64,000 nt of DNA, from contig NVWK01000005.1 in assembly GCA_002733605.1 (NCBI GenBank), positions 124,001-188,000 on the forward strand, in the 5' to 3' direction. This stretch comes from Robiginitomaculum sp. (GTDB lineage: Bacteria; Pseudomonadota; Alphaproteobacteria; Caulobacterales; Maricaulaceae). A program made the translations under genes and the position numbers. Numbering within the stretch: the first letter of the stretch is position 1; every line of letters starts with the position of its first letter. Shown here in pieces: positions 1 through 8,603 of the stretch. Under the pieces are notes generated by a model. The model saw only the letters and a program-made list of their open reading frames with translations, made no database searches and was not told where the DNA came from.

Positions 1-2
1 GT

Positions 3-1922
3 GCGGATGCCTATACGACCAAAGAAAGCAAAGGCCTTAGCTCTGAAGTGGGCTTCACGTTCAATCTGCCGGTTGCGGAACGGTTTGCACTCCGCGGCTC
101 TTTGGACTTTTTGAATGATAGAGGGTTTATTGATTACCCGTTTGTTGTTAAAAATATTGGTGTTTCAGAACCTGATCCAGACTTCTCCGACCCGGCTGCG
201 CGCGCGGTTAACTTCAGACCGGCTGAAGATGTGAACGGCGAAGAAACCTTTTCAGGACGGGTTGCTGCACGCTGGCAGCCTATTGATGCGGTTGACGCAA
301 CACTGACATATTATTTCCAAAACGAAAAACATGAAGGCCGCACAGTTTCCGGTCTGCGTGGGACTGTACCTGCAGGGAAATACGAATCTGCACAACGGGT
401 GCTTGAGCCAAGCGAAAGAGACAATGAATTGCTGGCTCTGGAAATTGTTGCCGATCTTGGCTTTGCCGAACTTACTTCAGCTACCGGTGTTGGCAGATTT
501 GTTTCAAACGGACAGCGCGATCAAACGGATTTGTTGATTAGTCTGGAATACTCCTACGAAACATTCCCGACATTTACTGCCTTCACCCGCGAAGATCAGG
601 AAGAGAAATTCTTCAATCAGGAAGTTCGTCTCGTCTCCAAAGGGGAACAGCGCTATAACTGGATTATAGGTGGGTACTATAATAATTTCGAAACGGCGGG
701 TACATCTGCCGAATTTACACCGGGTTACGCAGCGTTTGCCGGGTTTAACCGCCCAGATGATCTGGAATATTACTCTACAGGGACTTCGAAACTTATCGAA
801 AAAGCCGTCTTTGGTGAAGTCGGTTATGAAATTACAGATAAGTGGCAGGTCACTGTTGGGGGGCGCTATTTTGAGTATGACCTGCAATTATCATCAAGCG
901 TTGATTTCCCATTGTTTGATCCTGCTTTCGTCGTTCCCGAATTTGATTCACTTTATGACAGGGCGTTTGATCCAACACTAAGCCAGAAAGATAACGGCAC
1001 TTTATTCAAATTCAACACGTCTTATCACATTAATGATGATGTGATGGTTTATGCAACGGTCAGTGAAGGCTTCCGTATCGGCGCTAGTAATGGCGGCGGC
1101 CCCTGCCCTGCATACGATCCGAATGCAGCACAAGGGAATTGTAATTTAGCACCAGGGCAACAATTCGGCCCCGATCCGATTAATGACATTGCCCAGTTTG
1201 ACGAACGTGCTTACGGTCCGGACCGCACACGAAACTATGAGTTAGGTGCAAAAACCACTTTGATGGATGGTGCCATCACTTTGAACGGTGCTCTTTTCTA
1301 TGTTGAGTGGATTGATCCACAATTGTCCTCTGCGACTGTCAATGCATCCATTCCGATTACAATTAATGCGAATGGTGCAGCGTCACAAGGTGTCGAGCTT
1401 AGCGGTAAGTGGGCGGTCACAGACCAGTTCCTCTTACGCGGTAGTTTTAGTTACACGAAAAGTGAACTGACAGCTGATGTCCCTTCTTTGATCAGAACAA
1501 TTACGCCTCCCGGATTTGGGTCTGCGTTTTCTGATGGCAAAGATGGTGATCGGTTACCAGGCTCACCCGAGACACAGTTCTCGATCTTTGCCAATTACAG
1601 GCATCCCCTTAGTAACGGAAATGAACTGCTCTTCAATGCCGGATATGCATGGCAGGGCAATGTGCTTACGCGTACGGGTGGTCGGGGCGGTAGCCTGACA
1701 CTTCCGAGCTTCGGTGTTGGCAATGCATCTGTTGTCTATGATGCGGGGAACTGGTCTCTAACAGGATATATTGATAATCTATTCAATGAATACGGGGAAA
1801 CCGGTGTCCGCGGTACGCCATTGTCCAACCAGACTATTCTGGGCGCAAATGTACGAAGCCATTACACAAATATACTTACGCCACGTACAATTGGTCTTCG
1901 GGCAAAGTTCCAATTTGAATAG
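3..1922 (+). CDS. TonB-dependent receptor, 3' part
   Basis: This is the C-terminal barrel of an outer-membrane TonB-dependent receptor. The frame is open to the left edge, so the signal peptide, TonB box and plug lie outside the window. About 640 residues are visible. They show alternating amphipathic strands, many aromatic residues, and a last strand ending in an aromatic-rich stretch (RAKFQFE), as usual for the terminal beta signal. The extracellular loop near residues 360-395 holds two cysteines in a Gly/Pro/Asn-rich context. The overall style is that of the alphaproteobacterial receptors used for plant or algal compounds and siderophores, but the substrate cannot be told. A strong terminator follows directly, so this ends a transcription unit. 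Family assignment is secure; substrate is unknown. Confidence 0.9.
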   Translation, partial: ADAYTTKESKGLSSEVGFTFNLPVAERFALRGSLDFLNDRGFIDYPFVVKNIGVSEPDPDFSDPAARAVNFRPAEDVNGEETFSGRVAARWQPIDAVDATLTYYFQNEKHEGRTVSGLRGTVPAGKYESAQRVLEPSERDNELLALEIVADLGFAELTSATGVGRFVSNGQRDQTDLLISLEYSYETFPTFTAFTREDQEEKFFNQEVRLVSKGEQRYNWIIGGYYNNFETAGTSAEFTPGYAAFAGFNRPDDLEYYSTGTSKLIEKAVFGEVGYEITDKWQVTVGGRYFEYDLQLSSSVDFPLFDPAFVVPEFDSLYDRAFDPTLSQKDNGTLFKFNTSYHINDDVMVYATVSEGFRIGASNGGGPCPAYDPNAAQGNCNLAPGQQFGPDPINDIAQFDERAYGPDRTRNYELGAKTTLMDGAITLNGALFYVEWIDPQLSSATVNASIPITINANGAASQGVELSGKWAVTDQFLLRGSFSYTKSELTADVPSLIRTITPPGFGSAFSDGKDGDRLPGSPETQFSIFANYRHPLSNGNELLFNAGYAWQGNVLTRTGGRGGSLTLPSFGVGNASVVYDAGNWSLTGYIDNLFNEYGETGVRGTPLSNQTILGANVRSHYTNILTPRTIGLRAKFQFE

Positions 1923-1947
1923 ACGTAGAAAAATATTATGAGGAAGA

Positions 1948-1974
1948 ACGGAGCTTTTGGCTCCGTTTTTTTTT
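1948..1974 (+). terminator. Rho-independent terminator
   Basis: A 7-bp stem (ACGGAGC / GCTCCGT) with a 5-nt loop is followed by an uninterrupted run of nine T. It lies 26 nt after the stop codon of the TonB-dependent receptor, on the same strand. Confidence 0.9.
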
Positions 1975-2095
1975 GCCTGTTCACTGTAGGGGCATTTAAA
2001 GCTGTTAATTTTTCATTCGCCCGCGTAAAAGAAACTTAGGGCCATTGGGAGTGCACTTTATAATTACACCATCACACACGCGAGAGCATCGCGCG

Positions 2096-3508
2096 ATGCC
2101 TACGGTGTTGCCGGAATGGTCCTCGGCAAAGCGAGTACCGCCTTATACTTTCCTTTGGTACAATGGAATGTGCGCGCTGATACTTTTGATTTTGGTTTTT
2201 CTCATGCCAGGACTTATGTTCAAGTTTCTTTTATTTTGTGCAACTCTCATCATTTTCTTGATGGCAAGTCTTCGCTTGCTGACCATCGTTATGATGTGTG
2301 TGAGCGCCAAACCTCGGCCTGCCATCTTTCTGGAAACCGACCCCAGAATGGGTACCAGACCCTGGCCACGCTTTACAATACTTGTGCCTCTTTTTAAAGA
2401 AAAGCATATGGTCAAAGTTCTGATGAATAATTTGGCCCAACTGGAATACACCACACATAAACTGGAAATCGTCATGGTGTGCGAAGCCGATGATCCACAA
2501 ACATGCGAAGCTGTACGTAAACATTTACGGGCGCCCTTTACATTATTCGAGGTGCCCCCCTCTCACCCGCGCACGAAACCTAAAGCTCTTAATGCAGCTC
2601 TGGCGGCCATTCCCGATGCACAAAAGGGGGATATTATCAGCATTTATGATGCCGAAGACCGGCCCCACCGGCTACAGCTTAAAGCCGCCGCTCAAGCCTT
2701 GTGCACGGACCCCCTACTTGCCGCCGTTCAAAGTCCGCTGGGATATTATAATCATCGCAAAAATATGCTGACAGTTTTTTTCGCGCTTGAATATGCGAGC
2801 TTGTTTCATATCTGGAACCCGGCGCTTGCACGTCTACGGCTTCCCTTCACTCTTGGCGGTACGAGCAATCATATTCGGCGACATGTTCTGGAGGCTGTGG
2901 GCGGATGGGATTCCTATAATGTTACCGAGGATGCAGATCTCAGTTTTCGCGTCTCGGCGCTGCGCGGGACAGGCTTACCCTACAAGATCGGGTGCATAGG
3001 ATATGGTACGCAAGAAGAAGCCATTGATACCGTTCAGGACTGGGTGCAACAGCGCTCTCGCTGGTTAAAGGGGTTCATGCAAACTTGGGCGGTTCATATG
3101 CGACCAAAATCCAGAAACCCACAGGGCCAAATGCTGCACACCAAAACCCGAATAAAGACTGCTATTGCCCTGCAAATTACTGTCGGGGCCACTCTGCTTG
3201 CTACAATATTTCATGTGCCAAGCATATTGACATTGACATTTCTACTTGGTGCCGATGCTTTGAATTTTATTGACTTCACACCCTCCTACGCCCTCTTTCC
3301 CCTCGTACTTTTTGGCTATGGCGTAGCCATTTTAAGCGCGGTTGTAGGGGCAATACGAGAGAGGAAACCCCGCCTAATCCTGTACAGCCCGTTATTGCCC
3401 TTGTATTGGCTTTTGCATTTCCCAGCCATGCTTATTGCCAGTTATGAATTTATATTTGCCCCCAGTTTTTGGCATAAGACAAAGCACAGTGGAAAAGACA
3501 TCCAATAA
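2096..3508 (+). CDS. Membrane-bound family 2 glycosyltransferase
   Basis: Likely an inner-membrane processive-type GT2 enzyme that builds an envelope or exopolysaccharide from a nucleotide sugar. Two hydrophobic segments near the N-terminus precede a cytosolic GT-A domain with FTILVPLFKE at its start, IVMVCEADD, the metal-binding YDAEDRP, GGTSNHIRR, TEDADL (the catalytic acidic motif) and QRSRW, the Q-x-x-R-W product-binding motif. Three or four C-terminal membrane segments follow. This is the arrangement of cellulose-synthase-like and NodC-like enzymes. The frame also opens upstream with a TTG at 2045. I chose the ATG because a GAGAG sits nine bases before it, but the start is uncertain. There is no neighbouring polysaccharide gene, so the product cannot be named. 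Confidence 0.88.
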   Translation: MPTVLPEWSSAKRVPPYTFLWYNGMCALILLILVFLMPGLMFKFLLFCATLIIFLMASLRLLTIVMMCVSAKPRPAIFLETDPRMGTRPWPRFTILVPLFKEKHMVKVLMNNLAQLEYTTHKLEIVMVCEADDPQTCEAVRKHLRAPFTLFEVPPSHPRTKPKALNAALAAIPDAQKGDIISIYDAEDRPHRLQLKAAAQALCTDPLLAAVQSPLGYYNHRKNMLTVFFALEYASLFHIWNPALARLRLPFTLGGTSNHIRRHVLEAVGGWDSYNVTEDADLSFRVSALRGTGLPYKIGCIGYGTQEEAIDTVQDWVQQRSRWLKGFMQTWAVHMRPKSRNPQGQMLHTKTRIKTAIALQITVGATLLATIFHVPSILTLTFLLGADALNFIDFTPSYALFPLVLFGYGVAILSAVVGAIRERKPRLILYSPLLPLYWLLHFPAMLIASYEFIFAPSFWHKTKHSGKDIQ

Positions 3509-3566
3509 GGGCCAACACAAATAACATTCCTTGCAGACGTCCCCTCCACTCCCTATAGGCATTCTT

Positions 3567-3779
3567 ATGACACCCGCAATCACATATTCATTGCTTAGCC
3601 TTGTCGCCTGTATCGGACTTGGCCTATTCAGCTACAAAAGGCATACGAGAGAGCACAATGAATTGGCTCCGCGTATGATCCCCTGGATCATTATCGCTAT
3701 GGCCTGCCTCGCGACCAGTTTTATGCTGGTTGTGCATTTGGTCAATTTATTTGGAATCGAAACCGGTAACCGCCGCTAG
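3567..3779 (+). CDS. Small two-helix membrane protein
   Basis: A 70-residue protein with two hydrophobic helices (about residues 5-22 and 37-58) joined by a basic loop (SYKRHTREH), ending in GIETGNRR. It lies 58 nt downstream of the glycosyltransferase on the same strand and may share its transcript. The frame stays open to a TTG at 3531, but the ATG at 3567 gives a normal membrane-protein N-terminus. Proteins of this size and pattern are common and uncharacterised in alphaproteobacteria. I do not know its function. Confidence 0.6.
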   Translation: MTPAITYSLLSLVACIGLGLFSYKRHTREHNELAPRMIPWIIIAMACLATSFMLVVHLVNLFGIETGNRR

Positions 3780-3840
3780 TAAATCCTATTCTACAGTTGG
3801 CCGGATCATGAAGACGAAAAGATACCTCTATTTATATCTC

Positions 3841-3963
3841 TTACTCCGCAGCGGCCCCAACAGCGATTCTGTCGCTATTAGGGCCTAACATTGCCGCACC
3901 CACATGTGCAGCAACATCGTCTCCCACATCTTCATCTCTATGCGCCTTACGCCCGTCACACAT
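3841..3963 (-). CDS. Possible 40-residue protein
   Basis: A short reading frame inside the 422-nt gap before the HtrA gene. It starts at an ATG and codes for a soluble, Asp/Ala/Gly-rich peptide (MCDGRKAHRDEDVGDD at its start, GAAAE at its end). The composition is more protein-like than random sequence, but there is only a poor ribosome site and no neighbour that supports it. It could also be the remnant of a lost gene. No function can be suggested. Confidence 0.2.
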   Translation of the reverse strand: MCDGRKAHRDEDVGDDVAAHVGAAMLGPNSDRIAVGAAAE

Positions 3964-4201
3964 AAAGATATTCTGCAACTCTATTTATAATTGTATTACT
4001 ACATACAGCACAGTAAAGATTGAGTTAAATAGCTAAATGATTTCACCAAAATAGCATAAACGCCCTCCACCAAGAGCCAAACCCACATTTGAGGCATTGA
4101 TGTAAAACCAGAACCAGCTTAAATCTTGGTAACAATATGTCCATCAGACTTGCGCTTGAGTTGGCAGGCTATAAATCTACATTTAACGAAACAAGGAGTA
4201 G
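3964..4201. other. Leader region of the HtrA gene
   Basis: A/T-rich non-coding stretch. It must hold the promoter of the protease gene downstream. A TATAAAT lies at about 4170, but I could not pair it with a convincing -35 box or a heat-shock promoter. Nothing else is recognisable apart from AAGGAG just before the ATG at 4202. Confidence 0.4.
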
Positions 4202-5638
4202 ATGATGAAAAAATCATTTTTAACAAATGCGGCCTCAATGATACTTGTTGGTAGTATTTTATGTATCGCCCCTACGGCGCAAGCACAAATGAAGATCGAC
4301 CCCGCGCGTGGCGTTCTCACCATGGCGCCATTATTGGAGAAAACCACACCGGCCGTTGTCAATATTTCCGTGTCTTCCACAGTGAAGGCCCCTGAAAACC
4401 GCTTTCGTAATGATGAATTTTTCGAACGGTTTTTCGGGGATAGAGGGCGAAGTCCAAATAGAAAGTCTGAAGATGAGCCAGAGGAACGCACACGGCGAAG
4501 TGTCGGCTCCGGCGTGATTATCAATGCGGGAAAAGGCTATATACTGACCAACCATCATGTGATTGATAATGCGGATAAAATCACCATCACTTTGAAAGAT
4601 GGCCGTACGGCAGAAGCAGAATTGGTCGGGAGTGATCCGGGTACGGATGTGGCGCTTTTAAAAATTGACCTCCCCAATTTAACAGATGTCAAAATGATGG
4701 ATTCCGATACGGTCAAAGTCGGTGATTATGTGATTGCGATCGGCAATTCGTTTGGCATTGGTCAATCTGTGACATCCGGTATTGTCAGCGCCCTAGGCCG
4801 TTCGACCTTCAGCCGGGATAAATACCAAGATTACATCCAAACGGACGCCGCGATTAATCAAGGCAATTCCGGTGGGGCGCTTTTGAATTCCAAGGGTGAA
4901 TTGGTGGGCATGAACACGGCCATTCTTTCACGCTCGGGCGGGTCAAATGGTATCGGTTTTGCTGTTCCCACAAATATGATCACCAATGTTATGGATCAGT
5001 TGATTGCTTATGGTGAAGTCCGGCGTGGTCGGATTGGCGTTAGTATTCAAAACATCACGCCGGAACTTATGGCCGCGATGAATTTGAAAAGCCGCGACGG
5101 GGCTCTTGTCGGGCAGGTTACCGAAGACAGTCCTGCCGAAAAAGCCGGCCTGAAAGCCGGTGATGTGATTGTTAAGTTTAACGGTAAAAGCATTCTTGAT
5201 AGTGACGATATCCGCAACGCGGTTGGTTTTGTTGAACGTGGTCAACGGGCCAGCATTACTTATCTTCGTAATGGCAAACGACATACAACAAAAATTAATG
5301 TTGAAAAAGCACCGGATGAAGAGACTGACGCGACAAACAATGATGAAGACGATACCTTTAATCCGGCAAGTTTTGATGCATTTGACGGCGCCAGTTTTGG
5401 AAACATTCCGGAGGACATTGAACCGCGCGGTGGTGACGCAGGCGTATTGATTACCAAAGTCAAACGTGGATCAGAAGCCTGGGACGCGGGCCTTCGCAAG
5501 GACGATATCGTTCGCGCCATTAATAATAAAGATGTAGAAGATTTGGATGCATTTAAAGACAGTGTTTCCAAGAAAAAAGGGCCTCTATTCCTCACTGTTC
5601 AACGTGGGCGCGCCCAAGTGTTTATTGCGGTAAAATAG
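4202..5638 (+). CDS. degP: Periplasmic Do-like serine protease, HtrA/DegP family
   Basis: An envelope quality-control protease and chaperone. A Sec signal peptide (about residues 1-28, ending AQAQ) is followed by a trypsin-like domain with the triad H118 (NHHVID), D148 (GTDVALLKID) and S222 (NQGNSGGAL), then two PDZ domains (about residues 275-370 and 395-478). Length (478) fits DegP/DegQ-type proteins. An acidic spacer (EETDATNNDEDDTF) separates the PDZ domains. Two ATGs are adjacent (4202, 4205). The AAGGAG in front fits either. The gene stands alone and ends in a hairpin facing the convergent operon. Whether it is closer to DegP, DegQ or MucD cannot be told from sequence alone. Confidence 0.95.
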   Translation: MMKKSFLTNAASMILVGSILCIAPTAQAQMKIDPARGVLTMAPLLEKTTPAVVNISVSSTVKAPENRFRNDEFFERFFGDRGRSPNRKSEDEPEERTRRSVGSGVIINAGKGYILTNHHVIDNADKITITLKDGRTAEAELVGSDPGTDVALLKIDLPNLTDVKMMDSDTVKVGDYVIAIGNSFGIGQSVTSGIVSALGRSTFSRDKYQDYIQTDAAINQGNSGGALLNSKGELVGMNTAILSRSGGSNGIGFAVPTNMITNVMDQLIAYGEVRRGRIGVSIQNITPELMAAMNLKSRDGALVGQVTEDSPAEKAGLKAGDVIVKFNGKSILDSDDIRNAVGFVERGQRASITYLRNGKRHTTKINVEKAPDEETDATNNDEDDTFNPASFDAFDGASFGNIPEDIEPRGGDAGVLITKVKRGSEAWDAGLRKDDIVRAINNKDVEDLDAFKDSVSKKKGPLFLTVQRGRAQVFIAVK

Positions 5639-5658
5639 CTTAGCTCAACGTATGACAA

Positions 5659-5686
5659 ACCCATCCCGCCGCACAGCGGGATGGGT
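5659..5686. terminator. Hairpin between convergent units
   Basis: A perfect 11-bp stem (ACCCATCCCGC / GCGGGATGGGT) with a 6-nt loop lies between the end of the protease gene (plus) and the end of the small-membrane-protein operon (minus). No clear T run follows on either strand, so it may act as a weak terminator or 3' end stabiliser for both transcripts. Confidence 0.55.
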
Positions 5687-5718
5687 AAAATAGAGGGCTT
5701 AGGGGAAGCCAAACACCT

Positions 5719-5928
5719 CTACCAACAGCTGGCGTTACCCCCCCGTCTACGGGCAATCCAACTATTGAATGCCAAGGCCGGGACGATAAGGGACAGGGTT
5801 GTAGTCATGTCCTCGCTCAGGCCGATCTTTGGCAATAGTTTTGCCAAAATAATCATTGAGGCAGCGAACAGAATGGCGATCAGGATAGTTTCGCCTATCG
5901 AAGTACGTTTTGTAGTTTTTTTACTCAT
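5719..5928 (-). CDS. Small two-helix membrane protein
   Basis: A 69-residue protein with a basic N-terminus (MSKKTTKR), two hydrophobic helices (about residues 11-32 and 42-57) and a basic tail (IARRRGGN). The start is fixed by AAGGAG six bases before the ATG; the longer frame to a GTG at 5943 is rejected for that reason. It is the last gene of a six-gene operon and begins 11 nt after the stop of the Cro-like regulator. Function unknown. Its position suggests it works with the other small membrane proteins or the regulator. Confidence 0.7.
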   Translation of the reverse strand: MSKKTTKRTSIGETILIAILFAASMIILAKLLPKIGLSEDMTTTLSLIVPALAFNSWIARRRGGNASCW

Positions 5929-5939
5929 AATTTTCTCCT

Positions 5940-6137
5940 TCACTGAATTTCATCTTCAAAGATATTTTCAATAGCCTGTTCGAACAAACGGGCGATTTTA
6001 AAGGCGAGCGGGAGTGACGGATCATAGCGCCCGGTTTCGATCGCATTGATTGTCTGGCGGGATACGTCGAGTTTGTCGCCAAGCACCGCCTGTGACCAAT
6101 CGCGTTCTGCCCGCAAAACTTTCAAGCGGTTTTTCAT
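5940..6137 (-). CDS. Cro/CI-like helix-turn-helix regulator
   Basis: A 65-residue DNA-binding protein consisting almost only of an HTH_3 (XRE) domain. It begins MKNRLKVLRAERDWSQ and contains VSRQTINAIETGRYDPSLPL, the recognition-helix region of the YgzD/YozG-like small regulators. Its start overlaps the stop of the upstream membrane-protein gene by four bases (ATGA), so translation is coupled. Regulators of this type usually sit beside small membrane proteins and often repress their own operon. The 18-bp palindrome on the operon promoter at 8475-8492 is the obvious candidate operator (inference). Confidence 0.9.
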   Translation of the reverse strand: MKNRLKVLRAERDWSQAVLGDKLDVSRQTINAIETGRYDPSLPLAFKIARLFEQAIENIFEDEIQ

Positions 6138-6538
6138 GAACAGACCCCACCCTCGCGCCTGGAAATAATAATGTGGGCAATGCCGTAGGCACCGCTGAAT
6201 ATTGGAACCACATAAAAGATCGGCAAACGTGGCACTTCGGAATAAAACTCCAACAATCCCCAACCCGTGGAAACCCCCATCACAATAGTCAATCCATACA
6301 TGATCGATTTTATCTGGATGGCACGCAAAAACTCATCAATTTCATTTACATACCGCCATAAGCCCCACATCCAGCCAAATATTGCCGCTATAGGAAAACC
6401 TGTTAAACCATAGAGGGCGACCCGTGGTATATTTGTATGTTTCTCGGCAAGGGACAATCCGAGTATTCCCACAACATATAAAACCATTAGCGCGGCAGAC
6501 AGTTTCATATATCGACGATGTGCTTGTTTATGTGTCAT
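6134..6538 (-). CDS. Four-helix membrane protein C of the XRE-linked operon
   Basis: A 134-residue inner-membrane protein with four predicted helices (about residues 11-30, 40-59, 77-95, 103-122). A conserved-looking polar turn after the second helix reads RYVNEIDEFLRAIQ. The two upstream genes have the same layout with D-E-F or D-E-Y at the same place, so the three look like old paralogues. Membrane proteins carrying this D-E motif are often found next to YgzD-type regulators in alphaproteobacteria; their role is unknown. Start at 6538 is chosen for the AGAGAG before it. The stop overlaps the regulator start. Confidence 0.75.
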   Translation of the reverse strand: MTHKQAHRRYMKLSAALMVLYVVGILGLSLAEKHTNIPRVALYGLTGFPIAAIFGWMWGLWRYVNEIDEFLRAIQIKSIMYGLTIVMGVSTGWGLLEFYSEVPRLPIFYVVPIFSGAYGIAHIIISRREGGVCS

Positions 6539-6560
6539 AATTTCTCTCTTAAATTCTTTA

Positions 6561-6992
6561 TCATTTCGTGTAATTGCGGGCCTGAAATCGGGCAAACATA
6601 TAGCTCAAGGCCAAAAACAGAACCGGCGCGACAAAAGTCCACATACCGAATGCATGGGCATCGAACATCCCCTGAAACAAGGTTGTGAATGTTGTATATA
6701 TTATCGTAGAAAGACCGGATTGCGCTAAAGCCCGTGTGATGATTTTTTGTGAAAACTCATCCCCCTTCCTTGTTTGTCGCACAAGATGGAAAAACAAACC
6801 AAAGATTACGCCTGTATAAGCTCCGCTCACGCCCAAACGTGTATATAGGGAAAATGCTTCACTTTCAAAAACTACGAAAACGCCAATTGTCCCGAGCATA
6901 CCAATTAGGAAGAGACCAAACATCAACACATCATACTTGGAGCCCCATTTTTTTTCGAGCACACCTGCATTTATATAAAAAGGTACCGACAT
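6561..6992 (-). CDS. Four-helix membrane protein B of the XRE-linked operon
   Basis: A 143-residue membrane protein starting MSVPFYINAG, with four hydrophobic helices and the turn RQTRKGDEFSQKIITR after the second. Its opening matches that of the next upstream gene (MTIPFYADAD), and its ribosome site (AAGGAGAAAACT before ATG) is identical to that gene's, pointing to tandem duplication followed by divergence. The spacing to the neighbours is 14 and 22 nt, inside one operon. No catalytic motif is visible. A sensor, scaffold or transport role are all possible. Confidence 0.75.
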   Translation of the reverse strand: MSVPFYINAGVLEKKWGSKYDVLMFGLFLIGMLGTIGVFVVFESEAFSLYTRLGVSGAYTGVIFGLFFHLVRQTRKGDEFSQKIITRALAQSGLSTIIYTTFTTLFQGMFDAHAFGMWTFVAPVLFLALSYMFARFQARNYTK

Positions 6993-7005
6993 AGTTTTCT
7001 CCTTG

Positions 7006-7461
7006 CTAAATCGCGAGAGACGCAAGGGTTTTGAATTTTACCCGCACCACGACATATGTGTAAATTGCCATCAAACACGGCATCATCCAGAACAGTTCAA
7101 CTTGGGATATATTGTCATTTAACACACCTAACCAACCAAGATTGGTAAGCACCATCATAACCATCACATAAAACATGACCCAAATCGCACCGTGCCAGCC
7201 GGATTTCTGATATTCGCTGCGCACATATTCATCCGCACGCGATATCCCCGACAAAGCCACAACGAGAAGTAAGAAGGTGCCCAATATCACACTTGCGCCT
7301 GCCACCCCTCGAAGGAGTATGCTTATTTCGGCACTTGCATTAAAATAACCTAGAACCACCGCCCCGCCACTCATAAGCGAGAGGATTGATATGAGGCCCA
7401 CATCTCTCAACCCCCAAGGCTTTGAAAGTTGATCGGCATCTGCATAGAAAGGAATTGTCAT
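7006..7461 (-). CDS. Four-helix membrane protein A of the XRE-linked operon
   Basis: A 151-residue membrane protein starting MTIPFYADADQLSKPWG, with four hydrophobic helices and the turn SGISRADEYVRSEYQKSG after the second helix. It is the paralogue of the downstream gene: same opening, same helix count, same D-E-aromatic turn, same ribosome site. It follows the lipoprotein hydrolase gene by 10 nt. I do not recognise a named family beyond the association with small Cro-like regulators. Confidence 0.75.
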   Translation of the reverse strand: MTIPFYADADQLSKPWGLRDVGLISILSLMSGGAVVLGYFNASAEISILLRGVAGASVILGTFLLLVVALSGISRADEYVRSEYQKSGWHGAIWVMFYVMVMMVLTNLGWLGVLNDNISQVELFWMMPCLMAIYTYVVVRVKFKTLASLAI

Positions 7462-7471
7462 AGTTTTCTCC

Positions 7472-8452
7472 TTAGTTAGAATTCAACACTTTTTGAACAG
7501 CGCTTAAAAAAGCTTGCGGCTGGTCGCGCATAATGAAATGGAAGCTTTCGTCCACTCTGGTAAACTCGACATTGGGCAAGGCTTTATATTGGGACTTATA
7601 TTTATTCTCTATCTGCTCTTGGGAAAGCCCCATCATGGCATCCCATGCATAAATCACGTGCACATTCGTAGATATTTCACTTAGCTGTGGCCGCATATCC
7701 TGGGTCATGAGATTATGTATAGCATTCCCCATAACCTTACGGTCCGTATCCATAGACCATTGCAAAATATCTTTTTGGCTTGGTACATCTTTTGACATGA
7801 TGCGCACAGACCGACTTTGGAATTGCTCAAAAATAGACGTTTCCATCGCCAAAAGTTGAGCGCGCATTTGATCGGCTTGGGGTCTTGACGCAGCCACAGT
7901 TGCGGCTGCGTTGAAAAGAGCCGGATAGAACGGAAGCGCATCTACGATGATGATTTGATCAAGGTTTTTCCCAAGTTTTTTAGCGAGCTTCAAAGCCGTA
8001 AACCCACCCAATGAATGCCCCATGATCGTGACATTTTGCAAATTATTTGCAACTATATAGGCGCTGACATCGCGTACAATTCCGTCCACAACTTCAGGGT
8101 TCTCCGCATTCTTAGTCGGTGTGCCTGCGAATCCAGATACATCAACACTATGCAATTTATGGGTTTTCCCCAAATCCATGCTGACCGAATTCCATGTTTG
8201 TGATGACGAAGCCAAGCCCGGCAACAAAATCAGGTTCGGGGCATTGGCCTCGTGTGCGCCCGTCACAGTGACGTTCACCCATTCGGATGTGAAGTTAAAC
8301 GGGATTGCCAAGGTTGATATGACAGGCTCTGACGTTTCCGGTTTCAGCTTTGGCTGTGCACTGGCAGTACACCCGCTCAGAAGTGCGGCTCCGCATACAA
8401 TGTTTAGCACTGCGTGTTTCAACGCAGGTGGGTTTTGTGTTCCTAATTTCAT
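7472..8452 (-). CDS. Alpha/beta-hydrolase lipoprotein
   Basis: First gene of the six-gene operon. A signal peptide ends in the lipobox LLSGC (lipidated Cys28), so the protein is probably anchored in the periplasm. An alpha/beta-hydrolase fold follows, with the oxyanion strand ILLPGLASSS (residues 75-84), the nucleophile elbow GHSLGG (S147) and a late histidine in DESFHFIM. This resembles esterases and lactonases of the AB_hydrolase_1 family; the substrate is unknown. GAGGA precedes the ATG. The promoter upstream carries a palindrome that probably controls the whole operon. Confidence 0.85.
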   Translation of the reverse strand: MKLGTQNPPALKHAVLNIVCGAALLSGCTASAQPKLKPETSEPVISTLAIPFNFTSEWVNVTVTGAHEANAPNLILLPGLASSSQTWNSVSMDLGKTHKLHSVDVSGFAGTPTKNAENPEVVDGIVRDVSAYIVANNLQNVTIMGHSLGGFTALKLAKKLGKNLDQIIIVDALPFYPALFNAAATVAASRPQADQMRAQLLAMETSIFEQFQSRSVRIMSKDVPSQKDILQWSMDTDRKVMGNAIHNLMTQDMRPQLSEISTNVHVIYAWDAMMGLSQEQIENKYKSQYKALPNVEFTRVDESFHFIMRDQPQAFLSAVQKVLNSN

Positions 8453-8474
8453 GTGTCTATCCTCAAATTTGCTT

Positions 8475-8516
8475 TGTAAAGCTACCTTTACATAGCGTGC
8501 ATTTTTATAATGTCAA
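8475..8516 (-). promoter_or_regulatory. Promoter with overlapping palindromic operator
   Basis: On the minus strand a perfect -35 box TTGACA (8511-8516) is followed after 16 bp by TATGTA (8489-8494). A perfect palindrome TGTAAAG-N4-CTTTACA (8475-8492) overlaps the -10 box and the start region. This is a classic repressor geometry. The Cro-like regulator encoded in the same operon is the natural candidate to bind it (inference). Confidence 0.7.
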
Positions 8517-8603
8517 GTACCCTTTCCATTAAATCAATGATGCTTGTCATATAAGTTTATGGCATTCACAACATTGTGTATGGTAGTTAAAGGAATACAG
8601 GGT

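Noticed and set aside
504-887. Long minus-strand frame inside the first TonB receptor
   Set aside because: It is an antisense shadow of a well-supported barrel sequence, as are the other overlapping frames in large genes.
5659-5686. Hairpin as start of a CRISPR-like or repeat array
   Set aside because: Single copy; no repeat-spacer pattern exists anywhere in the window.
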